18,300 nt of DNA from DATJBC01 sp035515515 (GTDB lineage: Bacteria; Actinomycetota; Acidimicrobiia; Acidimicrobiales; UBA8190). The translations under genes and the position numbers were made by a program. The stretch spans positions 1 through 18,300 of the forward strand of contig DATJBC010000101.1 in NCBI GenBank assembly GCA_035515515.1. The letters run 5' to 3'. This document shows, one piece after another, positions 1-6,919 of this stretch. The notes beneath the pieces are model-generated. The model was given only the letters and a program-made list of their open reading frames with translations, ran no database searches and was not told the origin of the DNA. Positions within the stretch are counted from its first letter, which is position 1; every line of letters begins with the position of its first letter.

Positions 1-2
1 CC

Positions 3-1097
3 TGGGCCGGAGGTCTGAGCGTCGTCGTCCTGGCGTGGCCGGCGTGGTTCCTGGCGCGAGGGCCGGGGCACATCAACGGGCCCGTGCAGACCGTGGCCCA
101 GGCGTATCGCGCCGATCTGCTCGGGCTCGTCGTCCCCGACGGGCGCCAGCAGCTGCACGTGAACAGCTGGGTCACGATGGCCAACCACTTCGCCAGCAGC
201 ACCGCCGAGAACGGCTCGTACCTCGGCCTCCCGCTCGTGGTCCTACTGGGCCTGGGCCTGTGGTGGCGACGGCGCAACGCGGCGGTCGTCGTGACCACGG
301 TCAGCGCCGCCGGCGCGTTCGTGCTGTCGCTCGGGGGCGCGCTCACCGTGCGGGGGCTGCCCGCCCTGAGCCCCGGGGGGGCCGCCCGGGGGGACGTGGC
401 GCTCCCCCAGGCCCTGCTGTACAAGCTCCCGCTGCTCGAGAACATGATCCCGGCGCGCGTCGCCCTGCTCGTGGCGCTCATGGTGGCCGTGGCGGGCGGG
501 GTCCTGCTCGACGAGCTGCACGCCCGCCTGGGGGCCCGGCGCCACGGGAGACGGCTGGCCGCCGGGTTGCCCGCCGTGGCCGCCGCGCTGGCGTTGTTCC
601 CGCTGCTCCCCGCCGGCCTGGAGGGCAGCGTGGCGGACCACCAGACGCCGCCGTACTTCACCTCCGCCATGGCGCAGATCCCGCCGGGGACCGTGGCGCT
701 CGTGTTCCCCTTCCCTTCGGGGACCTTCCCCCAGCCCGTGCTGTGGCAGGCCGAGGCCCACTTCCGCTTCGCCATGCCCGGCGGCTCGTACTTCGTGCCC
801 CAGGGGCCGGCCGGCCACGTGGCGTTCTCGCCGGCCCTGGCCTACACGCGCGACTCCCTCACGGCCCGGGTCCTCACGCGTGTCGCCCAGGGGTCGCCGC
901 CTCCTCGCCGCCCCGCCCTGCGCTCCTCGCTGGTGGCGCAGTGGCGGGCCTGGCACGTGGGCACCGTCGTGGCCGTGCCCCAGGACAGCGCCGATCCGGC
1001 CGGGTCCGTGGCGTTTCTCCGGTGGGTGCTGGGCACGCCCGCCACCAACACGGGGGGCGTCGCCATCTGGCGGACCGGGAACCCGCCCCCCGGCTAG
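3..1097 (+). CDS. Polytopic membrane protein, C-terminal part (GT-C/YfhO-like, partial)
   Basis: The reading frame is already open at the left edge and ends in TAG, so only the C-terminal 364 or so residues are present. The visible part starts inside a hydrophobic segment (SVVVLAWPAWFLA). It then has a loop and about four more hydrophobic stretches (LGLPLVVLLGLGLWW; VVVTTVSAAGAFVLSLGG; VALLVALMVAVAGGVLL; LAAGLPAVAAALALFPLL), followed by a soluble tail of about 150 residues. Arg/Pro-rich loops such as ENMIPAR between helices and an extracytoplasmic tail with PPGTVALVFPFPSG are typical of actinobacterial membrane proteins loosely grouped with GT-C glycosyltransferases or YfhO. That assignment is inference, because the catalytic N-terminal half lies outside the window. 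Its stop codon shares the palindrome CTAG with the stop of the convergent NYN gene. Confidence 0.7.
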   Translation, partial: WAGGLSVVVLAWPAWFLARGPGHINGPVQTVAQAYRADLLGLVVPDGRQQLHVNSWVTMANHFASSTAENGSYLGLPLVVLLGLGLWWRRRNAAVVVTTVSAAGAFVLSLGGALTVRGLPALSPGGAARGDVALPQALLYKLPLLENMIPARVALLVALMVAVAGGVLLDELHARLGARRHGRRLAAGLPAVAAALALFPLLPAGLEGSVADHQTPPYFTSAMAQIPPGTVALVFPFPSGTFPQPVLWQAEAHFRFAMPGGSYFVPQGPAGHVAFSPALAYTRDSLTARVLTRVAQGSPPPRRPALRSSLVAQWRAWHVGTVVAVPQDSADPAGSVAFLRWVLGTPATNTGGVAIWRTGNPPPG

Positions 1098-1477
1098 GGG
1101 GGCGAGCCCAGGCGGGCCCGGAAGGCCGTGACGCCCTCGACCCGGGCGCCGTGCCCGCGCACGGCGTCGGCCAGGGCGGCGTCCGAGGTCACCACGGTCA
1201 CGTCCCCGGGCTCGGCCAGCGTCGAGACCAGCGCCGCGATGGCGTGGTCGGCGGCGTTGGGACCGCCGGGGGCGAACCGGGCGGTCACGCCCACGGCCTC
1301 GGCGGCGGCCTCCTCGCCGGCGCCGGGGCGGCCGTCGAAGACCACGGTGACCTCGTCCCCCGAGGCGGCCAGGCCGGCCAGCTCCGCCACCAGGCGCCGG
1401 CGCGCCCCGGCGCGGTCGCGCCACCAGCCGTCGGGCCGGGACCCGATCACGTTCATGCCGTCGACCACCAGGCGCAC
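1094..1477 (-). CDS. YacP-like NYN-domain protein (putative endoribonuclease)
   Basis: A 127-residue protein consisting almost entirely of one NYN (PIN-fold) domain. It starts with RLVVDGMNVIGSRPDGWWRD, the hallmark N-terminus of YacP/NYN proteins. Further acidic positions lie in VVFDGRP (Asp48), GGPNAADHAI (Asp77) and VVTSDAAL (Asp99), the expected metal-binding arrangement of a nuclease active site. The family is known or predicted to cleave RNA; the substrate here cannot be told. I chose the GTG at 1477 because family members normally begin 1-3 residues before the LVVDGMNV strand. A longer ATG frame from 1579 adds 34 residues of low-complexity Arg/Gly sequence and would run close to the divergent sigma gene. 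A GGAGG lies directly before the GTG, closer than ideal. The gene is divergent from the ECF sigma gene and convergent with the membrane-protein gene. Confidence 0.8.
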   Translation of the reverse strand: MRLVVDGMNVIGSRPDGWWRDRAGARRRLVAELAGLAASGDEVTVVFDGRPGAGEEAAAEAVGVTARFAPGGPNAADHAIAALVSTLAEPGDVTVVTSDAALADAVRGHGARVEGVTAFRARLGSPP

Positions 1478-1586
1478 CCCTCCAGCGTGCCCAGCGCGGG
1501 GGCCGCGGGGGAAGTCCGCACCCCGGGAATCGGGAAATCGTGCTCCGCCCCGTCGGAAACCTGCCGCCGCCGACGACAATGCAGGC

Positions 1587-2111
1587 GTGAGGGCACAGCC
1601 GGCCGCCGGGGACGAGGGCGCCGGCGCGCTGCTCGCCCTCTACGACGGCGCCCTGCCCCGGGTCTACGGCTACCTGCTGTCGCGCTGCGGGCGCGTGGCG
1701 CTGGCCGAGGACCTCACGGCGGAGACGTTCCTGGCCGCGCTGGACGCCGTGCGGCGCGACGACCCGCCCCCGGTGTCGGTGCCGTGGCTCGTGGGGGTGG
1801 CCCGCCACAAGCTCGTCGACCACTGGCGCCGGCAGGCGCGCGAGGAGCGCAACCTGCAGGCGGTGGGGGGCGTCGACGAGGGCGACGACCAGTGGGACGT
1901 CCGCCTCGACGCCGTACGGGCCCGCCTGACCCTCGAGCGGCTGTCGCCGCTGCACCGGGCCGTGCTCACGCTGCGCTACATAGACGACCTGCCCGTGTCG
2001 GACGTGGCCGCCCTGGTGGGGCGCAGCGTGCACGCCGCCGAGGGCCTGCTCGTGCGGGCCCGCGTCGCGTTCCGCCGCGCCTACGGCCCCGACGAGGTGA
2101 CCGATGCCTGA
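1587..2111 (+). CDS. ECF-type RNA polymerase sigma factor
   Basis: A 174-residue sigma-70 family protein of extracytoplasmic-function size, with only regions 2 and 4. Region 2 (about residues 14-82) includes LLALYDGALPRVYGYLLSR and the typical AEDLTAETFLAALDAV, followed by WLVGVARHKLVDHWRR. Region 4 (about 112-166) has LSPLHRAVLTLRYIDDLPVSDVA with the helix-turn-helix AALVGRSVHAAEGLLVRAR. It should direct core polymerase to a small regulon and often its own promoter. The GTG at 1587 is the start nearest to the domain; no good Shine-Dalgarno precedes it and the sequence GACAAT lies 7 bases upstream, so a leaderless message is possible. The stop overlaps the start of the VOC gene by 8 bases, indicating translational coupling. 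No classical zinc-finger anti-sigma gene is adjacent. Confidence 0.9.
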   Translation: MRAQPAAGDEGAGALLALYDGALPRVYGYLLSRCGRVALAEDLTAETFLAALDAVRRDDPPPVSVPWLVGVARHKLVDHWRRQAREERNLQAVGGVDEGDDQWDVRLDAVRARLTLERLSPLHRAVLTLRYIDDLPVSDVAALVGRSVHAAEGLLVRARVAFRRAYGPDEVTDA

Positions 2112-3444
2112 CCCCTTCGCATCGCTGCGGGCCCCGCTCTCCCCCGTGGACCCCGACCCCGCCTTCGCCGCCCGCCTGCGGGCCCGTCTGGAGCGGGGCG
2201 CCGCCTCGCCGAGAGGAGTGATCGTGTCCGAGACCGCCATCCCCCCGTCCGCCGACGTGGCCGGCGTGCTGGACGACGCCGCCGCCGGCCCGGTGGCCGA
2301 GGCCACCGCCACGGGCCCGGGGACGGCGGTGGGGCTCGTCCCGTACCTCATCGTGGCCGACGCCCGCGCCGCGCTGGCGTGGTACGCCCAGGCCCTGGGG
2401 GCGCGCCGGCGCGGCACGCCCGTCCTCATGCCCGACGGGCGCGTCGGCCACGCCGAGCTCGAGCTGGGCGGGGCGCGCCTGTACCTGGCGGACGAGTCCC
2501 CCGAGAGCCCCGTGGCCGCGCCCGCGCCCGGCGCCCCGGCCACCGTCAGCCTGGTGGTGGAGGTGGGCGACGTGGACGCCGCCCTGGCCCGGGCCGTCGA
2601 GGCCGGGGCCCGCGTGGAACGCCCCGCCGCCGACCACCCCTACGGCCGCAACGCCGTGGTGCGCGACCCCTTCGGCCACCGCTGGATGCTGTCGTCGTCG
2701 GGGACCGCCCCGTCGGGGGGGGACGCCGGGCGGCCCGAGGCCGTGCGCACGGGCGACATCGGCTACGTGTCGCTGTGGGTGCCCGACGGGGGGCGCGCCC
2801 GGGACTTCTTCGGGGCCGTGCTGGGGTGGTCCTTCGCCCCCGGCGGCGGCGGGCAGGGCCACCAGGTCGTGGGCCAGGCGCTGCACCACGGGGTGTGGGG
2901 CGGCCAGGAGCGTTCCTCGTTGTTCGTGTGCTACGTGGTCGAGGACCTCGACGCCGCCCTGGCCCGGGTGCGCGACGCCGGCGGCGAGGCCGGCGAGCCC
3001 ACCGACGAGCCCTATGGCCGGGTGGCCACGTGCCGCGACGACCAGGGCACGCCCTTCGCGCTGTTCACCCCGCCGTCCGGCCCGGCGATGGCCCGCCCCG
3101 ACCCCCACGGGGGCGCCCCCGGCGACGTCGCCTACGTGACCCTCGAGGTCACCGACGCGGCCCGCACCCGCGCCTTCTACGGCGCCGTGCTGGGGTGGCG
3201 CTTCACCCCCGGCCGGGTCGGGGAGGGGTGGCAGGTCGACGACACCCGGCCCATGGTGGGCATCCACGGCGGCCACGAGCTCGCCACCGGCGTCCCCATG
3301 TACCGGGTGCGGGACATCGAGGCCGCCGTGGCCCGGGTGCGGGCCGCCGGGGGCAGCGCCACCGATCCCGAGCCCCAGCCCTACGGGATCACGGCGGCGT
3401 GCACAGACGACCAGGGGACCCGCTTCCACCTGGGACAGCTCTGA
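2104..3444 (+). CDS. Three-domain VOC (glyoxalase/bleomycin-resistance fold) protein
   Basis: A 446-residue protein with three vicinal-oxygen-chelate units. Domain 1 (about residues 76-199: VPYLIVADARAALAWYAQALGA ... VVRDPFGHRWMLSS) is of the PhnB/glyoxalase-like type. Domain 2 (about 216-323: IGYVSLWVPDGGRARDFFGAVLGW ... DDQGTPFALFTPP) and domain 3 (about 341-446: VAYVTLEVTDAARTRAFYGAVLGW ... DDQGTRFHLGQL) resemble each other closely and look like an internal duplication. The first 40 residues (MPDPFASLRAPLSPVDPDPAFAARLRARLER) form a separate, charged, predicted helical leader seen on actinobacterial VOC proteins. The ATG at 2104 has GAGG five bases upstream and overlaps the sigma stop; an in-frame GTG at 2224 has an even better ribosome binding site. 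Substrate unknown: such proteins may act on small thiol or aldehyde adducts or sequester ligands. Coupling to the sigma gene suggests it is a regulon member or a modulator (inference). Confidence 0.88.
   Translation: MPDPFASLRAPLSPVDPDPAFAARLRARLERGAASPRGVIVSETAIPPSADVAGVLDDAAAGPVAEATATGPGTAVGLVPYLIVADARAALAWYAQALGARRRGTPVLMPDGRVGHAELELGGARLYLADESPESPVAAPAPGAPATVSLVVEVGDVDAALARAVEAGARVERPAADHPYGRNAVVRDPFGHRWMLSSSGTAPSGGDAGRPEAVRTGDIGYVSLWVPDGGRARDFFGAVLGWSFAPGGGGQGHQVVGQALHHGVWGGQERSSLFVCYVVEDLDAALARVRDAGGEAGEPTDEPYGRVATCRDDQGTPFALFTPPSGPAMARPDPHGGAPGDVAYVTLEVTDAARTRAFYGAVLGWRFTPGRVGEGWQVDDTRPMVGIHGGHELATGVPMYRVRDIEAAVARVRAAGGSATDPEPQPYGITAACTDDQGTRFHLGQL
2211..2226 (+). promoter_or_regulatory. 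Internal ribosome binding site and alternative GTG start in the VOC gene
   Basis: GAGAGGAG is followed after five bases by an in-frame GTG (Val41 of the long form). It would start a form of 406 residues lacking the N-terminal leader but keeping all three VOC domains. The motif is stronger than the one at the upstream ATG. Whether one or both starts are used cannot be decided from sequence alone. Confidence 0.5.
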
Positions 3445-3445
3445 G

Positions 3446-3473
3446 CCCCCGGGGGCCGGGCCCGCCCCGGGGG
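3446..3473 (+). terminator. GC-rich hairpin after the VOC gene
   Basis: CCCCCGGGG and CCCCGGGGG form a perfect 9-bp stem around a 10-base loop, beginning two bases after the VOC stop codon. There is no T tract, as is common for candidate terminators in very GC-rich actinobacteria. The position fits termination of the sigma-VOC transcript before the peptidase gene. The locally extreme GC content means chance pairing is not excluded. Confidence 0.45.
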
Positions 3474-3581
3474 GCCGACCGCAAGACGGCCCGCCGGGCG
3501 GAGTTGTGAAGGGCACAGCCGACGGGTCGCGCCCCGACCCCCAACCACCGCGCCCCGTGCGCCGCTCCGGAGGTCCCCACG

Positions 3582-4424
3582 ATGCTTCGCCGTTCCCTCA
3601 TGTGCGTGGCGGTGTGCGCCGCCCTGGTGGCCCTGGCGACGACGGCGTCGGGCGCGGTCGGCGCCGCCTCCCGGACGGCGGCGCCGACCGTCGTCCACCC
3701 CCTCCTCTCGGTCCACGCCCCGGGGTCGAGCCTGAAGATGAGCACGTCCAACAACTGGTCGGGCTACAACCAGGGCTACCTGGAGAAGAGCACCCAGTTC
3801 ACCTCCATCAGCGCCCAGTGGACGGTCCCCACCGCCCACCAGCGCACCGCCGGGCAGGCCGAGAGCTCGGCCACCTGGATCGGCATCGGGGGCGGCTGCC
3901 TCGACACCAGCTGCACCACCACGGACAACACGCTCGTCCAGGCGGGCACCGAGCAGGACGTGGCCGCCGACGGCACCGCCAGCTACGCGGCGTGGTGGGA
4001 GGTCGTCCCCGTGCCCAGCGTGACCGCCAGCATCACTGTGCATGCCGGCGACCTCATCAGCTGCTCGATCTCCCAGAGCGCGCCCGAGGTGTGGTCCATC
4101 TCGTTGAAGGACCTGACCGACGGCCAGAGCTTCGCCCAGACCGTGCCCTACGCCTCTGACTACCTCACCGCCGAGTGGATCCTGGAGACCCCGGTGGTGG
4201 TGGGCACCGGCTCGACGGGCATCTCCGCCCTGCCGTCTCTGTCCACCACGCACTTCTCCCACGCCACCGTGAACGGCGGCCCCGCCGACCTGGTGAGCTC
4301 GGAGGCCCTGCAGCTGGTGGACGCCTCGGGTGCCGTGCTGGCCACCCCGTCGGCGCCCAACCCGGGCGCCGACGGCTTCAACGACTGCAGCTACGCCAGC
4401 ACCTGCGCCGCGCCCGCCAGCTAG
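3582..4424 (+). CDS. Secreted glutamic endopeptidase, family G1 (eqolisin-like)
   Basis: A 280-residue precursor. It has a signal peptide (MLRRSLMCVAVCAALVALATTASGAVGA, with an Ala-X-Ala-type site around residues 26-29), a short pro-like segment, and a beta-sandwich domain from about residue 55 (SNNWSGYNQG). Family G1 peptidases use a Gln/Glu dyad. In scytalidoglutamic peptidase the Gln is in ILQTG and the Glu in AEFIIED. Here Gln120 lies in TLVQAGTEQ and Glu202 in LTAEWILETP, and the accompanying motifs ATWIGIGGGC, AAWWEVVP and SISLKDLTDGQSF are also present. Both catalytic residues are therefore kept and the enzyme should be an acid-active protease outside the cell. GGAGG lies eight bases before the ATG. 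Four cysteines (C106, C111, C269, C275) sit so that two disulfides are plausible. It converges on the GGDEF-EAL gene and shares CTAG as the two overlapping stops. Confidence 0.88.
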   Translation: MLRRSLMCVAVCAALVALATTASGAVGAASRTAAPTVVHPLLSVHAPGSSLKMSTSNNWSGYNQGYLEKSTQFTSISAQWTVPTAHQRTAGQAESSATWIGIGGGCLDTSCTTTDNTLVQAGTEQDVAADGTASYAAWWEVVPVPSVTASITVHAGDLISCSISQSAPEVWSISLKDLTDGQSFAQTVPYASDYLTAEWILETPVVVGTGSTGISALPSLSTTHFSHATVNGGPADLVSSEALQLVDASGAVLATPSAPNPGADGFNDCSYASTCAAPAS

Positions 4425-6751
4425 GCGGGCACGGCCCCGGGGGCGGCCGCCGGCACCACGGGCGTGACGGCGGCCTGCTCCAGGAAGACCTGCATCGCCT
4501 CGGGGTCGATGGGCCGGGAGAACAAGAAGCCCTGGCCGCGGTCACAGTGCTCCTGCTGGAGCGTGTGCAGCTGCTCGTCGTCCTCGATGCCCTCCGCCAG
4601 GGTCTCGAGGCCCAGGGTGCGGCCCAGCTCCACCAGGGTGTGGATCAGGGCCGAGGACTCGGGGGAGTCGGCCATGGCCGAGATGAACGACCGGTCGATC
4701 TTGAGCGCGTCCACGGGGAACTGGCGCAGGTAGGCGAGCGACGAGTAGCCGGTCCCGAAGTCGTCGATGGCCACGTGCACGCCGAGCCCCTTGATGTCGC
4801 GCAGCCGGGTCACGGTGGCATCCGCGTCGCGCATGAGCGTGGACTCGGTGATCTCCACCACGAGGGCGTCGGGGTCCAGCCCGCTCGTGTCCAGGGCCTC
4901 TCTGATGTGGTCCACGAAGCTGGGCACCTCGAGCTGGCGCATCGACACGTTCACCGACACCGACAGACGGTGCCCCCGGGCATGCCACTGGGCCGCCTGC
5001 CGGCAGGCCTCGCCCAGGACCCACCGGCCCACCTCCACGATGAGCCCCGAGTCCTCGAGCATGGGGATGAACTGGTCGGGCGCCACCACGCCCCGGCTGG
5101 GGTGGCGCCAGCGCAGCAGGGCCTCGACCCCCGACACCCGCACGTGGTCGAGGTCGAACACGGGCTGGTAGAGGATGAAGAACTGCTCCTCGGCCAGGGC
5201 GCTGCGCAGGTCGGCGTCGAGCTCGATGCGGTCCAGCACCGCCGTCTGCATCTCGGGCTGGAACAGCGCGGAGCGGTTCTTGCCCAACGCCTTCGCCCGG
5301 TAGAGGGCGATGTCGGCGTCGCGCAGCAGCTCGTGCGCGGAGTTGCGCTGGCCGCCGGCGATCCCGATGCTGGCGCTCACCGACAGGGGCACGCCGTCGT
5401 AGCCGTCGATGCGGAACGGCTCGCGCAGGGTGTCGTGCAGGCGCTCGGCCACCATCTCCGGCCCCGCTCCGAGCGACGCCCCCTCGGCCAGCACCACGAA
5501 CTCGTCGCCCCCCAGGCGCCCCACGGTGTCGCTGGCCCGCAGGATCCCGACGAAACGGTGCGCCACGGCCTGCAGGACCTTGTCACCGGCGTCGTGGCCC
5601 AGCGAGTCGTTGATGTCCTTGAAGTTGTCCAGGTCGATGAACAGCGCCGCCACCGGCCGGTACTCGCGCCGGGCCCGCACCAGCATCTGCGCGGCCCGGT
5701 CCATGATGAGCGTCCGGTTGGGCAGTCCGGTGAGGGGGTCGTGCAGGGCGGCGTGGGCCAGCTGCGACTCGGCCTCCTTGCGCTCGGTGATGTCGCGCAG
5801 GTTGGCCACGTAGCCCGCCACCGAGGGGTTGTCGCGCACGTCGCTCACCACCACCTCGACGTGGCGGTAGGAGCCGTCGGCGTGGGCGATGCGGAACTGG
5901 ATGGGCTCGGTCACCGACGACGTCTGCAGCAGGGCGGCCAGCTGCGTCTCCACCCTGGCCTGGTCCTCGGGGTGCACGAGGTCGGTGGCGGGCATCGACA
6001 GGACCTCGTCGGGGCTCAGGCCCAGAAGCGACGCCGTGGCCGGGCTGGCGTAGGTGATGCGGGCCTCGTCCCCCAGGATGAGGGTGGTGTCCGACGAGTT
6101 CTGCACCAGCGAGCGGAAGCGGTCCTCGCTGGCCCGCATGGAGGTCTCCGCCTCCTCCTTGAGCTCGACGGTGGCGCCCGCCATGCGGATGACGAAGACG
6201 AGCACGAAGGTGCCCATGATCCCGAGCGTCTCGCTCTTGGACACCGACAACAGCGACGGGACCCACCCCTGCCACACCGCGATCTGGCCGATGGCGATGG
6301 CCAGGATGCTCCACAGGGCGGTCACCTTCCACGTCCGGGACCCGTCGTGCGACACGTTCTCCAGGGCCACGAAGACGAAGGCGCCCGTGAGCACCGGGCC
6401 CCACCCCGTCAGGTAGATCACCACCGTGACGGCCGCCGCGTGGCACGCCACCCGGAGGTGCAGGCGCAGCGCCGTCGGCCGGCGCCGGTAGAGGACGTCG
6501 CACAGGCCGCTCGTGGCGGGGATGGCCACGAACACGCCCAGCCACACCGGCACCGGCTCGCGGGCCACCACGCCGTAGCTGCGGAGCAAGAGGATGGCCA
6601 CCAGGGCCGCCGGGCCCATGAGGTAGCCGAGCACGTGGGGGTTGAGGCGCAGGCCACGGCGGCCCGGGGGAGCGGGGGCCTGGCGGGGGGCGGGCGCGGG
6701 ACGTGCCGGGACGTCGTCGGCGGCGTGCCCCCCCGATCGCACTGCGAACAT
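4421..6751 (-). CDS. Membrane PAS-GGDEF-EAL cyclic di-GMP protein
   Basis: A 776-residue hybrid sensor and enzyme. After a Pro/Ala-rich cytoplasmic leader come about six hydrophobic segments (residues about 41-190), then a PAS domain (about 209-323, ending in the typical LRDITERKEAE linker), a GGDEF domain (about 333-490) and an EAL domain (about 510-760). The diguanylate cyclase signature is intact (RLGGDEFVVL, 414-418). An RxxD inhibitory site (RASD, 405-408) sits exactly five residues upstream. The EAL side keeps GVEALLRW (EAL 543-545), VNVS, EITES, IDDFGTGYSS and AEGIE, the phosphodiesterase metal and general-base motifs. Both activities are therefore possible, probably switched by the PAS or membrane input. 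I chose ATG 6751, which has an AAGGGGGAGGG tract before it, over an in-frame ATG 27 codons upstream with no ribosome binding site. It is divergent from the next GGDEF-EAL gene. Confidence 0.93.
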   Translation of the reverse strand: MFAVRSGGHAADDVPARPAPAPRQAPAPPGRRGLRLNPHVLGYLMGPAALVAILLLRSYGVVAREPVPVWLGVFVAIPATSGLCDVLYRRRPTALRLHLRVACHAAAVTVVIYLTGWGPVLTGAFVFVALENVSHDGSRTWKVTALWSILAIAIGQIAVWQGWVPSLLSVSKSETLGIMGTFVLVFVIRMAGATVELKEEAETSMRASEDRFRSLVQNSSDTTLILGDEARITYASPATASLLGLSPDEVLSMPATDLVHPEDQARVETQLAALLQTSSVTEPIQFRIAHADGSYRHVEVVVSDVRDNPSVAGYVANLRDITERKEAESQLAHAALHDPLTGLPNRTLIMDRAAQMLVRARREYRPVAALFIDLDNFKDINDSLGHDAGDKVLQAVAHRFVGILRASDTVGRLGGDEFVVLAEGASLGAGPEMVAERLHDTLREPFRIDGYDGVPLSVSASIGIAGGQRNSAHELLRDADIALYRAKALGKNRSALFQPEMQTAVLDRIELDADLRSALAEEQFFILYQPVFDLDHVRVSGVEALLRWRHPSRGVVAPDQFIPMLEDSGLIVEVGRWVLGEACRQAAQWHARGHRLSVSVNVSMRQLEVPSFVDHIREALDTSGLDPDALVVEITESTLMRDADATVTRLRDIKGLGVHVAIDDFGTGYSSLAYLRQFPVDALKIDRSFISAMADSPESSALIHTLVELGRTLGLETLAEGIEDDEQLHTLQQEHCDRGQGFLFSRPIDPEAMQVFLEQAAVTPVVPAAAPGAVPA

Positions 6752-6764
6752 CCCTCCCCCTTCA

Positions 6765-6780
6765 GGGCTGTGAACAGCCC
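6765..6780. promoter_or_regulatory. 16-bp palindrome upstream of the PAS-GGDEF-EAL start
   Basis: GGGCTGT-GA-ACAGCCC is a perfect 7-bp inverted repeat located 13 bases before the ATG of the minus-strand gene and just outside its purine-rich ribosome binding tract. It could be a dimeric repressor operator or a small RNA hairpin affecting translation. No known regulator's consensus is matched with confidence. Confidence 0.4.
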
Positions 6781-6881
6781 GTTCGCGCCATATCGGTATC
6801 GTCCGCGGCCCGGTGGTCCTTGAGGGCCCCACCCGCGCCCCCGGGGGCCTAGGGCGCAGGTCTCATTGGCGGCCCGGAGCC

Positions 6882-6911
6882 TTGTCCGGGGCACCGACCA
6901 GGACTTACTAT
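6882..6911 (+). promoter_or_regulatory. Candidate sigma-70-type promoter for the second GGDEF-EAL gene
   Basis: TTGTCC (6882-6887), an 18-bp spacer and TACTAT (6906-6911) match the vegetative -35/-10 consensus reasonably and stand out as an AT-rich island in this GC-rich spacer. The expected start point, about 7 bases downstream, falls near 6918, almost on the GTG at 6920, so translation would be leaderless or nearly so. Similarity to consensus is imperfect. Confidence 0.4.
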
Positions 6912-6919
6912 CATGCATT

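Noticed and set aside
216..446. The finding listed at 216-446
   Set aside because: Those numbers are residue positions in the VOC protein, not bases; the corresponding bases are 2749-3444. Nothing special is claimed for bases 216-446.
1525..1560. ECF-type autoregulatory promoter (GGAAT/GGAAA ... CGTC) before the sigma gene
   Set aside because: Both elements can be found, but the spacings (12 or 19 bases) do not fit the usual 16-17, so the match is not better than chance.
1478..1579. Longer N-terminus of the NYN protein from ATG 1579
   Set aside because: The added 34 residues are Arg/Gly-rich and unlike the family, which begins right before LVVDGMNV.
243..2543. Very long open frame on the minus strand across the membrane protein, NYN, sigma and VOC genes
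   Set aside because: Arg/Gly/Pro/His-rich translation without any domain pattern; it runs antisense to four genes with clear motifs. At this GC content stop codons are rare in all frames.
2749..3444. VOC domains 2 and 3 considered as a separate gene
   Set aside because: The frame is continuous with domain 1, and no start codon with a ribosome binding site lies at the boundary.
1966..3516. 516-codon minus-strand frame opposite the VOC gene
   Set aside because: Low-complexity Gly/His/Pro translation, no motifs, antisense to three recognisable VOC domains.
4175..6823. 882-codon plus-strand frame antisense to the PAS-GGDEF-EAL gene
   Set aside because: His/Gln/Gly-rich mirror of the real gene's codons; the opposite strand has intact GGDEF and EAL motifs.
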